Of a stretch of DNA of 64,000 nt, positions 17,227 to 25,928 are shown piece by piece. Where the stretch lies: the NCBI RefSeq assembly GCF_900102265.1, contig NZ_FNBH01000003.1, positions 434,001 through 498,000 on the forward strand. The letters are read 5' to 3'. The DNA comes from Epilithonimonas hungarica. Lineage in GTDB: Bacteria; Bacteroidota; Bacteroidia; Flavobacteriales; Weeksellaceae. Numbering within the stretch: position 1 is the stretch's first letter; each line of letters starts with the position of its first letter. A program made the position numbers and the translations under genes. The notes under the pieces were generated by a model. It ran no database searches, was not told the origin of the DNA, and saw nothing but the letters and a program-made list of their open reading frames with translations.

Positions 17227-17994
17227 TTATCTTAAAGTAGAAAACATACCGCCATCTATCGGCACTATGGCACCATAAATGTATTTAGAATCATCAGATG
17301 CTAAAAACAATGACAAATCAGCTACTTCTTTTGGTTCTCCGTATCTTCCAGCAGGAATTTTCTTTAGAGTATCCATAATAGGCGAATTAGGATCATCCAT
17401 GATAACCCCTTTTACCATTGGTGTATTGATTAATCCGGGAACAATTGCATTGGCACGTATTCCGTTTAAACCCCACTCTGCGTTCAATTGTTTGGTAAAA
17501 CCAACCACGGCATGTTTTGAAGATGTATAAGCAATACCACCACCACCACCGATTACAGCAGCACCAGAAGCAATATTTACAATAACTCCATATTTATTTT
17601 CAATCATGTGAGGTAACACTCTTTGGTTAACTTTGTATAGTCCAGTAATATTAATTTCTAAAATTTTATTCCAAAAAGCCTCGTCTGTATCTAATAAATT
17701 CCGAAATTGGTCGTACATACCAGCTGTGTTACATAATATAGAAATTTTTCCAAATGCAGACAATGTATGTGCTATCAGATTATCTATATCTACATTATTG
17801 GTAATGTCCATTTTAAAACCTATTGCATCGCCTCCATTGTCTTTAATTTCTTTAACGACTTCTTGCACTTTTTCTTCGTTCAAATCTCCAAGAGCTACTT
17901 TTGCTCCCTCCTTTGCAAAAAGAAGGGCTTGTTGTTTACCTATTCCTGATGCAGCACCTGTGATAATTGCTGCTTTGTTTTTTAATCTGTTCAT
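17227..17994 (-). CDS. Short-chain dehydrogenase/reductase (SDR)
   Basis: A 255-residue classical SDR with TGAASGIG (12-19), the NNAG site as CNTAG, Ser143, Tyr156 and Lys160 (YTSSK). Asp37 in GDLNE suggests NAD. It is paralogous to the SDR at 30578 in the catabolic operon: both have LLDTDEAFWNK/LLNTDESLWNK-type blocks, GGGGGI before the active Tyr, and the same ending DGG...STLR. It is the last gene of a minus-strand run of three SDRs. Confidence 0.9.
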   Translation of the reverse strand: MNRLKNKAAIITGAASGIGKQQALLFAKEGAKVALGDLNEEKVQEVVKEIKDNGGDAIGFKMDITNNVDIDNLIAHTLSAFGKISILCNTAGMYDQFRNLLDTDEAFWNKILEINITGLYKVNQRVLPHMIENKYGVIVNIASGAAVIGGGGGIAYTSSKHAVVGFTKQLNAEWGLNGIRANAIVPGLINTPMVKGVIMDDPNSPIMDTLKKIPAGRYGEPKEVADLSLFLASDDSKYIYGAIVPIDGGMFSTLR

Positions 17995-18037
17995 GCTTTC
18001 TATTCTTTATTAATTAAATTTTTTGTTTCGTATTTAC

Positions 18038-18832
18038 TTACAAGGCGCTTGGGCTTGTACTTGGATCATAAGATTGTGCATTGGAAACTGCACCACCATC
18101 AATTGGAAGTGTAATTCCTGTAATGAAGCTTGATTTTTCTGAAGACAAGAATAGTACCGCATCAGCTACTTCATCCGACTTTCCAAAGCGATGCATCGGT
18201 TGAGGGGCCATATACATTTCCTGCTCTTCTTTTGGCAAAGCCGATACCATTGGCGTTTCTATTGAACCGGGTGCGATGGCATTGATTCTTATACCGAGAT
18301 TAGCATATTCCCCAGCCGCTGTTTTTGTCAATCCTACTACGGCGTGTTTGGCCGCTACATAGGGACTTGCCAAAGGTGATCCTACCAATCCGGCTTCAGA
18401 AGCGGTATTGACGATAGTTCCACCACCGTTTTTAAGCATGTATTTAATAGCATGTTTCATGCACAGCCATACGCCGATTAAGTCTACATTTAGTATCTGC
18501 TGAAAATCCTTGAGTTCTACGTCCGCCGTAAATCCCGTTTTAATAATGCCGGCATTATTGTGCGTAAAATTTAGACTCCCAAAATTATCTACGGTGAATT
18601 GGACCAATGCTTTTACACTTTCCTCATCAGATACATCTGTAGGGAAGAATAATGCTTCCCCGCCAAAATCTGTAATCAACCGAACGGTTTCTTCCGATTT
18701 TTCCCTCATAGACTCCAAGTCGCTCACAACGACTTTAGCGCCTTCTTTAGCAAATGCAATAGCTGTAGCCCTTCCTATCCCGCCTGCAGCTCCCGTTACG
18801 AAGCCTGCTTTGTTTTCAAATAATTTATTCAT
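18038..18832 (-). CDS. Short-chain dehydrogenase/reductase (SDR)
   Basis: A 264-residue classical SDR with TGAAGGIG (13-20), HNNAG, Ser145, Tyr158 and Lys162 (YVAAK). Asp38 in VSDLE suggests NAD. The C-terminus is extended with a Ser/Pro-rich tail. It is the middle gene of the minus-strand SDR run, 43 bases before the SDR at 17227. The substrate is unknown, and the family includes many glucose-1-dehydrogenase-like and hydroxysteroid-like enzymes. Confidence 0.88.
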   Translation of the reverse strand: MNKLFENKAGFVTGAAGGIGRATAIAFAKEGAKVVVSDLESMREKSEETVRLITDFGGEALFFPTDVSDEESVKALVQFTVDNFGSLNFTHNNAGIIKTGFTADVELKDFQQILNVDLIGVWLCMKHAIKYMLKNGGGTIVNTASEAGLVGSPLASPYVAAKHAVVGLTKTAAGEYANLGIRINAIAPGSIETPMVSALPKEEQEMYMAPQPMHRFGKSDEVADAVLFLSSEKSSFITGITLPIDGGAVSNAQSYDPSTSPSAL

Positions 18833-18887
18833 ATTTATAACCTAAAATTTAACGTAGTCTCAATGTTTTACTTACCATCTATTTTTT

Positions 18888-19646
18888 TTACACTTGATCT
18901 GTTGGCCTTATAACGATTTCGTTGATAGCTACACGTCTTGGATTGGTAACTATGTAGGCAACAGCCTCTGCAACGTCTGCCGCATGCAAGCGTTCAACTT
19001 CACCGAACATAGTCTTAAAACCTTCCCATTGTCCCTCTTTCTGCTCAAAAAGTTCCGTGTCAGTTGCGCCAGGCTCAACGACTGAAAAACGCACGGACTG
19101 TTTGGTGAACTCCTGTCTCCACGCTTCGGAGGCTGCCGTTACGCCAAACTTAGTAGCGTTGTAAATAGCAACCTGTGAAGTAGCAAAACGACCTCCAACG
19201 GATGAAATATTTACCACGTCCGCAACCTCACGCGGACTTGTTGCAACCGCTTCGATAAGGTGTGGCAAGGCTTCTTTGGTGATGTACATCAGCCCTTTTA
19301 GATTGATGTCCACCATCTGTTCCCACTCTGCCAATGGTGATGTCAGGGAGGGGCCGTTTAGCATGACGCCCGCCGCATTTATAAGTGTGTCCAGTCGTCC
19401 AAATTGGGCAAGGGTTTTAGCAATTGCTTCGGAAGCTGCTTCTGCCGACGTAAGGTCTGCTTCGATTAGGAGTGCCTCGCTGCCGATTGTTTCAATTTGT
19501 TGTTTCAATTCTTTAAGCCGTTCAATTCTTCGTGCTACCAGCACCACTTTTGCACCTGCCGAAGCAAGACGGATTGCCGTTGCTTTTCCAATTCCACTGG
19601 AAGCACCTGTAACAAGTGCAACCGTATTGTCTAATCTTTCTGCCAT
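18888..19646 (-). CDS. Short-chain dehydrogenase/reductase (YdfG-like SDR)
   Basis: A 252-residue classical SDR with TGASSGIG (14-21), NAAG, and the YNATK active site. Arg-Arg after beta-2 (LVARRIERL) indicates NADP, unlike its Asp-bearing neighbours. This matches the YdfG/serine-dehydrogenase-like subgroup, which often reduces small carbonyls. First full gene of the three-SDR minus-strand run, with a short Cys-rich reading frame 32 bases upstream. Confidence 0.88.
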   Translation of the reverse strand: MAERLDNTVALVTGASSGIGKATAIRLASAGAKVVLVARRIERLKELKQQIETIGSEALLIEADLTSAEAASEAIAKTLAQFGRLDTLINAAGVMLNGPSLTSPLAEWEQMVDINLKGLMYITKEALPHLIEAVATSPREVADVVNISSVGGRFATSQVAIYNATKFGVTAASEAWRQEFTKQSVRFSVVEPGATDTELFEQKEGQWEGFKTMFGEVERLHAADVAEAVAYIVTNPRRVAINEIVIRPTDQV

Positions 19647-19678
19647 TTTATTTTTTTTAATCCCCTATAAATGATTTT

Positions 19679-19845
19679 TCAAAAATCTGTTACTAATCTC
19701 TGTCCTGTATTTTGATGATAATTTTCCCATAAATCTTTTTTGGAACAAACACAGCAATACAACTTTTCCATATTTACATCATAGTCCAAGATGCCGGTTC
19801 CGGGCATTTGGATTTTTCACAACTTATTTTTTGGGGTTCTGTCAT
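19679..19845 (-). pseudogene. Short Cys-rich reading frames, possibly one frameshifted small zinc-ribbon gene
   Basis: Two overlapping minus-strand frames lie just upstream of the SDR run. The first (19845-19774, 23 aa) has CEKSKCPEPAS. The second (19807-19679, 42 aa) has DYDVNMEKLYCCVCSKK. Joined by one frame change they would give about 60 residues with a Cys-x5-Cys and a CCxC pair, like a small zinc ribbon. Either frame could also be chance. No family was recognised. Confidence 0.3.
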
Positions 19846-20410
19846 AGTAATAATTCTCCACTATACAAAATTCCGTAAAGGGATAGAACTGGAACTATCC
19901 AAATCTCAGAAATAAGTATCCAAAAAAATGATTTTGTAATACATGGTCATTCATCTGCAAGACCAGAATGCCGTTTTGAATAACAAAGTATATAGTGAAG
20001 CCTATTTTATCTTTTAGCCTATATAACAACCAATTATCTTCAAAATTTATAAAATAGCTGAACTCCAATATCAGTGGGTGATTTTTTCATTCTGCAAATC
20101 CGGTAAAACATTCATTGGCTCGCTATCTTACCCGTTCCTATATTCCAGATATGTCATGTTATCCAAAGAACTATCAGACCTGTACTCACTGTAATTCACC
20201 CACAATTTTTCAGTGTTCTCCTTTGTTTCTGTCAAAGATTAAGAACCACCACACCTTTAAATTAAATACTCATTGAGAAAATCCTATTGAGCGATTCTAC
20301 TAATGGTTATGCCATATTGTTAAATTATCAATTTATATTTTTTTAGTTATCTATGATAATTTAACAAGGATTACAGGTTTACTAAAATTATACATTTCTT
20401 ATAAATAAAA
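19846..20410. other. Gene-free region with fragments
   Basis: No intact ORF. The minus strand near 20060-20260 reads as one protein-like frame (ENTEKLWVNYSEYRSDSS, LDNMTYLEYRNG, a stop, then MNVLPDLQNEKITH), possibly a decayed gene. It includes one copy of the 39-base direct repeat shared with the AraC gene at 38654. Confidence 0.4.
20111..20149 (+). repeat. 39-bp direct repeat, left copy
   Basis: It matches 38637-38675 at 37 of 39 positions, the last 31 bases being identical (CTCGCTATCTTACCCGTTCC and the following TATATTCCAGA). In the right copy this is the 3' end of an AraC gene (LEYRNG-stop on the minus strand). The copies are in the same orientation, about 18.5 kb apart, and bracket the catabolic operon. 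Confidence 0.85.
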
Positions 20411-20419
20411 AGAAACTTT

Positions 20420-20455
20420 CCGCTTTTGTACATTAACAGTCCGCTTTTGTACATT
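20420..20455 (+). promoter_or_regulatory. 21-bp-phased direct repeats, probable AraC-type activator site
   Basis: CCGCTTTTGTACATT occurs at 20420-20434 and again, identical, at 20441-20455, a spacing of exactly 21 bases (two helical turns). AraC-family activators bind such direct repeats just upstream of the core promoter. The second copy ends 20 bases before the -7 element of the catabolic operon. Confidence 0.65.
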
Positions 20456-20475
20456 TTTCCATCTACCTATTATTA

Positions 20476-20483
20476 TACTTTTG
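20476..20483 (+). promoter_or_regulatory. -7 promoter element of the catabolic operon
   Basis: TACTTTTG matches TAnnTTTG, 41 bases before the first start codon at 20525. It lies between the direct repeats and the palindrome. Confidence 0.6.
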
Positions 20484-20486
20484 TAA

Positions 20487-20504
20487 AAAGTAAGTACTTA
20501 CTTT
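20487..20504. promoter_or_regulatory. 18-bp perfect palindrome, probable TetR-type operator
   Basis: AAAGTAAGTACTTACTTT is a perfect palindrome placed three bases after the -7 element, over the expected transcription start. A bound repressor would block the operon. This symmetry and size are typical of TetR-family sites. The TetR gene at 36442 is the nearest candidate binder, but its own promoter has a different inverted repeat. Confidence 0.65.
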
Positions 20505-20524
20505 AATAAAAAACAAAAAATAAA

Positions 20525-21373
20525 ATGAAGGTATTTAGCTACAAAAGTGAGGATAAAATAGGGTTAGGTGTGCTTGTTGAAGGTAAAGCTTATGCGGTAA
20601 ATACAAATCAATCCCTGAAAGAATTGATTGAAAAAAACTACTTCGATAAAGATAGTATATCGAAAGTATTATCGCCAGATAGTAAGCCGTTAGATTTTGA
20701 CAGTTTAACATTAACACCTCCTGTGGTGAATCCGGGAAAGATAATCTGCGTAGGGATGAACTATGCCGAACACGTAGCTGAGGCTGGAGGAGATAACAAG
20801 GAAGAGTATCCAACCTTGTTTGTAAGGCTCAGTTCAAGTCTGACAGCCCATAAAGGGCAAATTATTCGTCCTTCCGTTTCCGAACAGTTGGACTTTGAAG
20901 GGGAACTGGTCGTTGTTATAGGTAAAAAAGGGAAACATATTCCAAAAGAAAAAGCGTTAGATCACGTTTTTGGCTACTCTATTTTTAACGATGCTTCGAT
21001 AAGAGACTATCAGTTAAAGATGCCCTTGCTCACTATGGGGAAAAACTTTGACCGGACAGGTTCGTTTGGTCCGTACATCGTTACGGCAGACGAAATACCA
21101 GATGGAGCAGCTAATTTGAAATTAGAGACACGGCTCAATGGACAGGTCGTACAATCTGCCAACACGAAAGATTTGATTTTTGACGTGCCGTATTTAATCT
21201 CGCTTATCAGTGAAGGTATTACACTGGAACCGGGAGACATCATTGTTACAGGTACTCCATCTGGCGTGGGCTGGGGAAGAAAACCCCAGTTATGGATGAA
21301 ACCCGGAGATACTTGTGAGGTAGAAATTGAAAAAATCGGAGTACTGGAAAACAATATTACGGATGAAACCTAA
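20525..21373 (+). CDS. Fumarylacetoacetate hydrolase (FAH) family protein
   Basis: A 282-residue FAH-fold enzyme; relatives hydrolyse, decarboxylate or isomerise 2,4-dioxo acids from ring cleavage. The N-terminal cap is short, and the core starts at PGKIICVGMNYAEH near residue 75. Metal ligands are the Glu pair in LDFEGELVV and the Asp in FNDASIRD. GTPSGVGWG is the usual substrate loop. As first gene of the catabolic operon it fits a step after extradiol ring opening (inference). Confidence 0.9.
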   Translation: MKVFSYKSEDKIGLGVLVEGKAYAVNTNQSLKELIEKNYFDKDSISKVLSPDSKPLDFDSLTLTPPVVNPGKIICVGMNYAEHVAEAGGDNKEEYPTLFVRLSSSLTAHKGQIIRPSVSEQLDFEGELVVVIGKKGKHIPKEKALDHVFGYSIFNDASIRDYQLKMPLLTMGKNFDRTGSFGPYIVTADEIPDGAANLKLETRLNGQVVQSANTKDLIFDVPYLISLISEGITLEPGDIIVTGTPSGVGWGRKPQLWMKPGDTCEVEIEKIGVLENNITDET

Positions 21374-21423
21374 GCAATATTCTGACAAAATAAATTCTTA
21401 ATAAAAAGCAAACAATCAAAATT

Positions 21424-23214
21424 ATGAAAGAAATAAAAGTACCTGTTCTTATTGTCGGAGGTGGTGCATGTGGCCTAACTTCATCCCTTTTACTTTCCGA
21501 CTTGAAAATTGAAAGCCTTTTAGTAGAGCGACACGAAAGTACATCACATTTACCCAAGGCACATTATCTCAACCAACGCACCATGGAAATTCTCCGCCAG
21601 CACGGAGTCGCAGATGACGTGGTGAAAGTCGGTTGCCCGATAGACAATATGGGAAAAATTGTATTCCGCACTTCTTTTGGAGGTGACGGAACCTTAGACG
21701 GTAAAGTGATTTATGAGTTAGACGCATTCGGGGGAAGAAGCTTGAAAGAAAAATATGCCAAAGACGGTCCCATTCTTTCCAATAACTATCCTCAATTCAG
21801 ATTTGAACCGCTTTTGAGAAAACACGCAGAAGATAGAAAATATGGTCAGCTGTTGTTTAGTCACGAGTTGATAGAATTTAATCAAGATGATAATGGTATA
21901 ACCGCTACCATTACCAATAAAAAAACAAATGAAACCTTTGTGGTAAAAGCAGATTATATGATTGCTGCCGACGGTGGAAAAACAATAGGAAAAAAACTGG
22001 GTGTAAAAATGGAAGGTCCAACCAATATATTGAATATGGTCAGTACCCATTTTTCAGCGGAATTGCACAAATATTGGGACGAGGAAACACTGCTTACCTT
22101 CCTGACTAATCCAGAGGGTGGTGACTCATGGAGCAGTGGTGCCATGGCTAAAATGGGTCCCAGCTGGGATAAATCAGAAGAATATGTGATTCATTTTATG
22201 TTTCGACCAGATGACCCAACCGAATTCACAAAAGAAAATATGGTGCCAAGAGTACGTCAATTACTGAAAGTACCTGACGATTTAGAAATAAATGTACATG
22301 CCATAAGCAGCTGGATATTAGAGGGTGTTCTGGCAGACAGGTATCAGTTCGACAGAATCTTCATAGCCGGAGATGCTGCACACCGCCATCCGCCTACGAC
22401 CGGTTTGGGAATGAATACAGCCATTCAGGATGCCCACAACCTGGCTTGGAAATTAGCACTGGTATTGAAAAACAAAGCTGATAAATCATTGCTGGATACC
22501 TATGAAAAAGAAAGAAGACCTATTGGCATGCGTAATGTAGACTGGGCCATGTTCACTTTCTTGAATCACTTTGTAATGGATGCCGGAATAGGCTTGGTAC
22601 CCGGAGCACCTGTAGAACAAAATAAAGTAGCATTCGAAGTCCTTTTTTCCGATACCCCGATGGGAAGAACCAGAAGACAACGCGTAAAAGAAACCTTTGA
22701 TACACAACGTACCGAATGCCAGGCACACGACTTGGAAATGGGTTTTGTATATGAAGATGGTGCTGTTATTCCGGATGGAACGGATACCCCTCTGAGTGAT
22801 CCGATGGGTTGTGAATACATCCCCACTACAAGACCGGGACACAGATTACCGCACAGTTGGCTGAAATCTTCGGAAAAAGAAGTTTCTACCCACGATTTTA
22901 CCGGAGCATCTGAGAATTTTGTATTGATAACAGGTGAAAAAGGTGATAAATGGATAGACGCAGCTCAGAAGTTAATTAAAGAAACAGATCTGAATATTGA
23001 GACCGTAAAAATAGGAAAAGATACAGGTTGGAATGATAAATCCGGTTATTGGGCACTATATGGCGGCATCAACGATGACGGGGTCGTAATCGTAAGACCG
23101 GATAATCATATTGCTTTCCGTACCGCTTGTATTTCCGAAAATCCATATCAAACTTTAGAATCAGCATTTGCCCGATTATTGGGAATTTCTGTTTCCGAAA
23201 CGGCTCAAGCCTAA
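21424..23214 (+). CDS. FAD-dependent aromatic-ring hydroxylase (PheA/TfdB family)
   Basis: A 596-residue class A flavoprotein monooxygenase using NAD(P)H and O2 to hydroxylate phenol-like rings. The FAD motif GGGACGLTSS lies near residues 11-20 with acidic end LLVERHE. GDAAHRHPPTTGLGMNTAIQDAHNLAWKLA near residue 320 is the second FAD motif; a C-terminal thioredoxin-like extension (about 440-596) fits the phenol hydroxylase group. With the dioxygenase-like gene downstream, it probably makes a catechol-type substrate. Confidence 0.9.
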   Translation: MKEIKVPVLIVGGGACGLTSSLLLSDLKIESLLVERHESTSHLPKAHYLNQRTMEILRQHGVADDVVKVGCPIDNMGKIVFRTSFGGDGTLDGKVIYELDAFGGRSLKEKYAKDGPILSNNYPQFRFEPLLRKHAEDRKYGQLLFSHELIEFNQDDNGITATITNKKTNETFVVKADYMIAADGGKTIGKKLGVKMEGPTNILNMVSTHFSAELHKYWDEETLLTFLTNPEGGDSWSSGAMAKMGPSWDKSEEYVIHFMFRPDDPTEFTKENMVPRVRQLLKVPDDLEINVHAISSWILEGVLADRYQFDRIFIAGDAAHRHPPTTGLGMNTAIQDAHNLAWKLALVLKNKADKSLLDTYEKERRPIGMRNVDWAMFTFLNHFVMDAGIGLVPGAPVEQNKVAFEVLFSDTPMGRTRRQRVKETFDTQRTECQAHDLEMGFVYEDGAVIPDGTDTPLSDPMGCEYIPTTRPGHRLPHSWLKSSEKEVSTHDFTGASENFVLITGEKGDKWIDAAQKLIKETDLNIETVKIGKDTGWNDKSGYWALYGGINDDGVVIVRPDNHIAFRTACISENPYQTLESAFARLLGISVSETAQA

Positions 23215-23224
23215 AAACGAATTC

Positions 23225-23626
23225 ATGACACAAGTAATAAAAAATACAGGAATTCAAACGCTTGAAAAATTTTCTACTGCATTCAAAGAAAAAGATGGAG
23301 CAAAAATTAAACAACTCTATCATGATGACGTAAGAATATGGCATGGTAGTACTCGACAGTCGCAGGATAGAGAAGATAATGTAGCATTTCTCTCCAACGT
23401 TTTCGATTTGGCTAATAACATCGAATATATAAACATTAAAAGACATGCAATTGATGGAGGTGCGGTGCAGCAACATACCTTAGTAGGAACATTTAAAGAC
23501 GGTACCGAAATGCCTTCGTTGGAAGCATGCTTGGTAGTAAAGGTAAATCAGGAAGGTCTCATAACTGAAATTGATGAATATTTTGATGCTTCACAGTTCG
23601 GTGAAGTATGGAAACGATTAGCATAA
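23225..23626 (+). CDS. NTF2/SnoaL-like protein
   Basis: A 133-residue alpha+beta cone protein: two helices (GIQTLEKFSTAFKEKDGAKI), then YHDDVRIWHGSTRQ and strands ending LITEIDEYFDASQFGEVW. The fold houses cyclases, isomerases and small hydrolases acting on hydrophobic ring compounds. The start at 23225 (MTQVIK) is preferred since the longer frame overlaps the hydroxylase. The gap to that gene is ten bases. Exact reaction unknown. Confidence 0.8.
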   Translation: MTQVIKNTGIQTLEKFSTAFKEKDGAKIKQLYHDDVRIWHGSTRQSQDREDNVAFLSNVFDLANNIEYINIKRHAIDGGAVQQHTLVGTFKDGTEMPSLEACLVVKVNQEGLITEIDEYFDASQFGEVWKRLA

Positions 23627-23656
23627 CATTTAGTTCAACATTAAAAAGATAAAACG

Positions 23657-24364
23657 ATGAGCACGCAAAATGAATATATAGGATCAGCTAAAGTACTGGC
23701 ACTCATTCCCAAAAGGAAAGATTTTACCGACGAAGCCTTTCATGACTACTATCGTCATCCGCACGGTACGTTGGGAAATCCGATTTCCACGATGAGGCGG
23801 TATGTGCAAAGCCACCAGATCCATACCGATTATTTAGACAATTCTCAGTCTAAATACGGAGCAGTAGCCGAATTGTGGTTTGATAGCCTGAATGATGCTT
23901 CTACTTTCAGAGAACACCCCATTATGGTAGACCACGTTATTGATGACGAACCCAATTTCGTAGATCTGGATAACCTGCAGTTTCTGCTCACCAAGGAAGA
24001 CGTTGTGTATTCAAATCCTAAAGCAGGAACCGGATTATCGGCTGCTGATATGCTATTTTCTCCGGAAAACAGGCCAATATCTACTAAACTATTGCACTTC
24101 ATTGGTAAAGAACACACAGAGTGGATTTCTGATGAAGATGAAAGTTTAGGATTAAGAATCGGAGCCCTGCGCCACGTAAGGTGCATACCTACTGCAGACG
24201 TCTTAGATGAAAACGCTGCTTTCATTGGAGTACGTGAGCTATGGTGGCCGACCCGAACCGCGTTTCAAAAAGGCGTCGAGGCAGATAAAGAGGCTTTTGA
24301 AAAGCTGATTAAAAAAACGGAAGGCTGCCATATCTTGTTGGCACAGGCAGAAAGATGGCGGTAA
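23657..24364 (+). CDS. EthD-domain protein
   Basis: A 235-residue protein beginning with an EthD-type ferredoxin-like fold: LALIPKRKDFTDEAFHDYYR then HPHGTLGNPISTMRRYVQSH. The middle has another similar half (ELWWPTRTAFQKGVEADKEAFEK), so it is likely a tandem dimeric alpha/beta barrel. EthD proteins occur in ether- and polyketide-degrading clusters; some relatives are decarboxylases or cyclases. No catalytic assignment can be made from the sequence. Confidence 0.78.
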   Translation: MSTQNEYIGSAKVLALIPKRKDFTDEAFHDYYRHPHGTLGNPISTMRRYVQSHQIHTDYLDNSQSKYGAVAELWFDSLNDASTFREHPIMVDHVIDDEPNFVDLDNLQFLLTKEDVVYSNPKAGTGLSAADMLFSPENRPISTKLLHFIGKEHTEWISDEDESLGLRIGALRHVRCIPTADVLDENAAFIGVRELWWPTRTAFQKGVEADKEAFEKLIKKTEGCHILLAQAERWR

Positions 24365-24483
24365 TTAGTGTTCAATAAAGAAAACCGAATGAATCAAATT
24401 GAATTAATCAGTAGTCCATCATTACATACCATTCGGTAGAGCAATAAAAAAACTAAATAATTAATAATTCAAAACGTAAAGCA

Positions 24484-24897
24484 ATGGCTGATATAGAAAA
24501 AAACAAAGAAATCGTCCGCAAAGCGGCACAGTACCTCAATGACAGATCGGTAGATAAATTATTGGATCTGCTTGGCGATGCGGAAGGCTCGTGGTCTATT
24601 CCATTCCGTTCTGACAAATTTTCCTTTGGCGGTTTCAAAGACAAGGCAGCATTCAGGGAAATCATCAGCGGATTTCTGGGCGGATTCAGCGAATTTAAAT
24701 TTGAAATTAAAAATCTGACGGCGGAAGAAGACCGCGTGGTAATGGAAGCGGAATCACAGGGCAAAGGACCGGGTTCGGCATCCTACAAAAACAATTACTT
24801 ACTGATTTTCTTTATCAAAAACGGGAAAATTCATACGGTAAGAGAACGATTCGACCCTTTTGAAGTACTGGAATATGTAAGCCAGTTTCCATCTTAA
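24484..24897 (+). CDS. NTF2/SnoaL-like protein
   Basis: A 137-residue NTF2-fold protein: helix KNKEIVRKAAQYLNDRSV, loop GDAEGSWSIPF, FGGFKDKAAFREIISGFLGGF, then strands ending YKNNYLLIFFIKNGKIHTV. It resembles SnoaL-like ketosteroid-isomerase-type enzymes. It is the second such gene in the operon; the two are not close relatives. An inverted repeat ACCGAATG/CATTCGGT lies in the 119-base gap before it (24384-24391 and 24430-24437). Confidence 0.8.
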   Translation: MADIEKNKEIVRKAAQYLNDRSVDKLLDLLGDAEGSWSIPFRSDKFSFGGFKDKAAFREIISGFLGGFSEFKFEIKNLTAEEDRVVMEAESQGKGPGSASYKNNYLLIFFIKNGKIHTVRERFDPFEVLEYVSQFPS

Positions 24898-24969
24898 TCA
24901 GCTAAAACTTTAAGTGAACGAGCGAAATCAACAATTAAAACAGTTATAAATTTATTTAATCCAAGTAGT

Positions 24970-25566
24970 ATGTCAAGCAATAAAATAATCAAACCAAAAC
25001 TTCATCATGTAAACTTCAATACCAATAAGTTACAAGAAATGATCGATTGGTATGCCTTAGTATTAGGCATGAAAGCAAATTTTCAAAGTTCTGCGGCAGC
25101 ATTCCTTTCCAATGACGAATCAAATCACAGGATTGCAATGATAAACACGCCGCAATTAGATGATGATCCCAACAGATACCAGCACATTTCGTTTCAACAC
25201 CACGCGTACGAATACGACTCACTCAATGATTTGTTAGATACCTACTTTAGACTAAAAGAACACGGAATTGTTCCCTTATTCAATTTAGATCACGGATTGA
25301 CCACTTCTATGTATTATGTAGATCCTGACAGGCACATGGTCGAGCTGCAAATTGATAATCACGAAGATTGGGCTGCATCTACCATTTTTTTACAAACCTC
25401 TGAGGATTTCAGAGCAAATCCTATTGGAGTAGAATTTGTGCCGGAAGAAATGAAAGCTGATTTGGATTCAGGCTTAAGTTTAAAGGAAATTCATAAAAAA
25501 TCCTATGCGGGAGCTTACAAGCCTGAAACGCCTTTTGATTTTAGCCACCTGACCACCGCATTGTAA
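24970..25566 (+). CDS. Extradiol-dioxygenase-like VOC protein
   Basis: A 198-residue VOC-fold metalloenzyme. Candidate Fe(II) ligands of type I extradiol dioxygenases are His in LHHVNF (near residue 15), His in FQHHAYEY (near residue 78) and Glu in MVELQIDN (near residue 129). Such enzymes cleave catechol rings with O2 (meta cleavage). Here a single VOC unit, not the usual two-module enzyme, is seen, with a C-terminal tail. It pairs naturally with the hydroxylase and FAH-type gene upstream. Confidence 0.85.
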   Translation: MSSNKIIKPKLHHVNFNTNKLQEMIDWYALVLGMKANFQSSAAAFLSNDESNHRIAMINTPQLDDDPNRYQHISFQHHAYEYDSLNDLLDTYFRLKEHGIVPLFNLDHGLTTSMYYVDPDRHMVELQIDNHEDWAASTIFLQTSEDFRANPIGVEFVPEEMKADLDSGLSLKEIHKKSYAGAYKPETPFDFSHLTTAL

Positions 25567-25617
25567 CCAATCCGGATTGACAGAACATTTGTAAGTCTAT
25601 AACGAATTAAACGAATT

Positions 25618-25905
25618 ATGTTTTTAATTAACGTCATTAACAAAAAAGCTCCTGAAGAAGCTGAAAAATATATAACAGAACACCGGGAGTTTTTGGATCA
25701 GTGCTATGAGAAAAAAAAGTTTGTAGCATCCGGAAGAATCGGGTCTCCAGCCCAGGGATTCATCATTGCCTATAATTGCAGCCGCATTGAATTGGAGCAC
25801 CTCCTACAGGAAGATCCGTTGGCTGTACACGATGTGGTAGAGTACAATATTACAGAGTATAACCCTACTAAGTATGCAGCAGAATTTGAACAATTTATAA
25901 AATAA
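25618..25905 (+). CDS. YciI-family small protein
   Basis: A 95-residue dimeric alpha/beta-barrel protein of the YciI/muconolactone-isomerase-like fold: short beta strand FLINVINKKAP, helix with EHREFLDQCYEKKKF, strand VASGRIG, and DPLAVHDVVEYNITEYNP. Relatives include lactone isomerases and dehalogenases of ring-degradation routes. The gap to the ligase gene after it is 23 bases. Confidence 0.82.
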   Translation: MFLINVINKKAPEEAEKYITEHREFLDQCYEKKKFVASGRIGSPAQGFIIAYNCSRIELEHLLQEDPLAVHDVVEYNITEYNPTKYAAEFEQFIK

Positions 25906-25928
25906 TAAATTAATCGATTTTAGGAATA

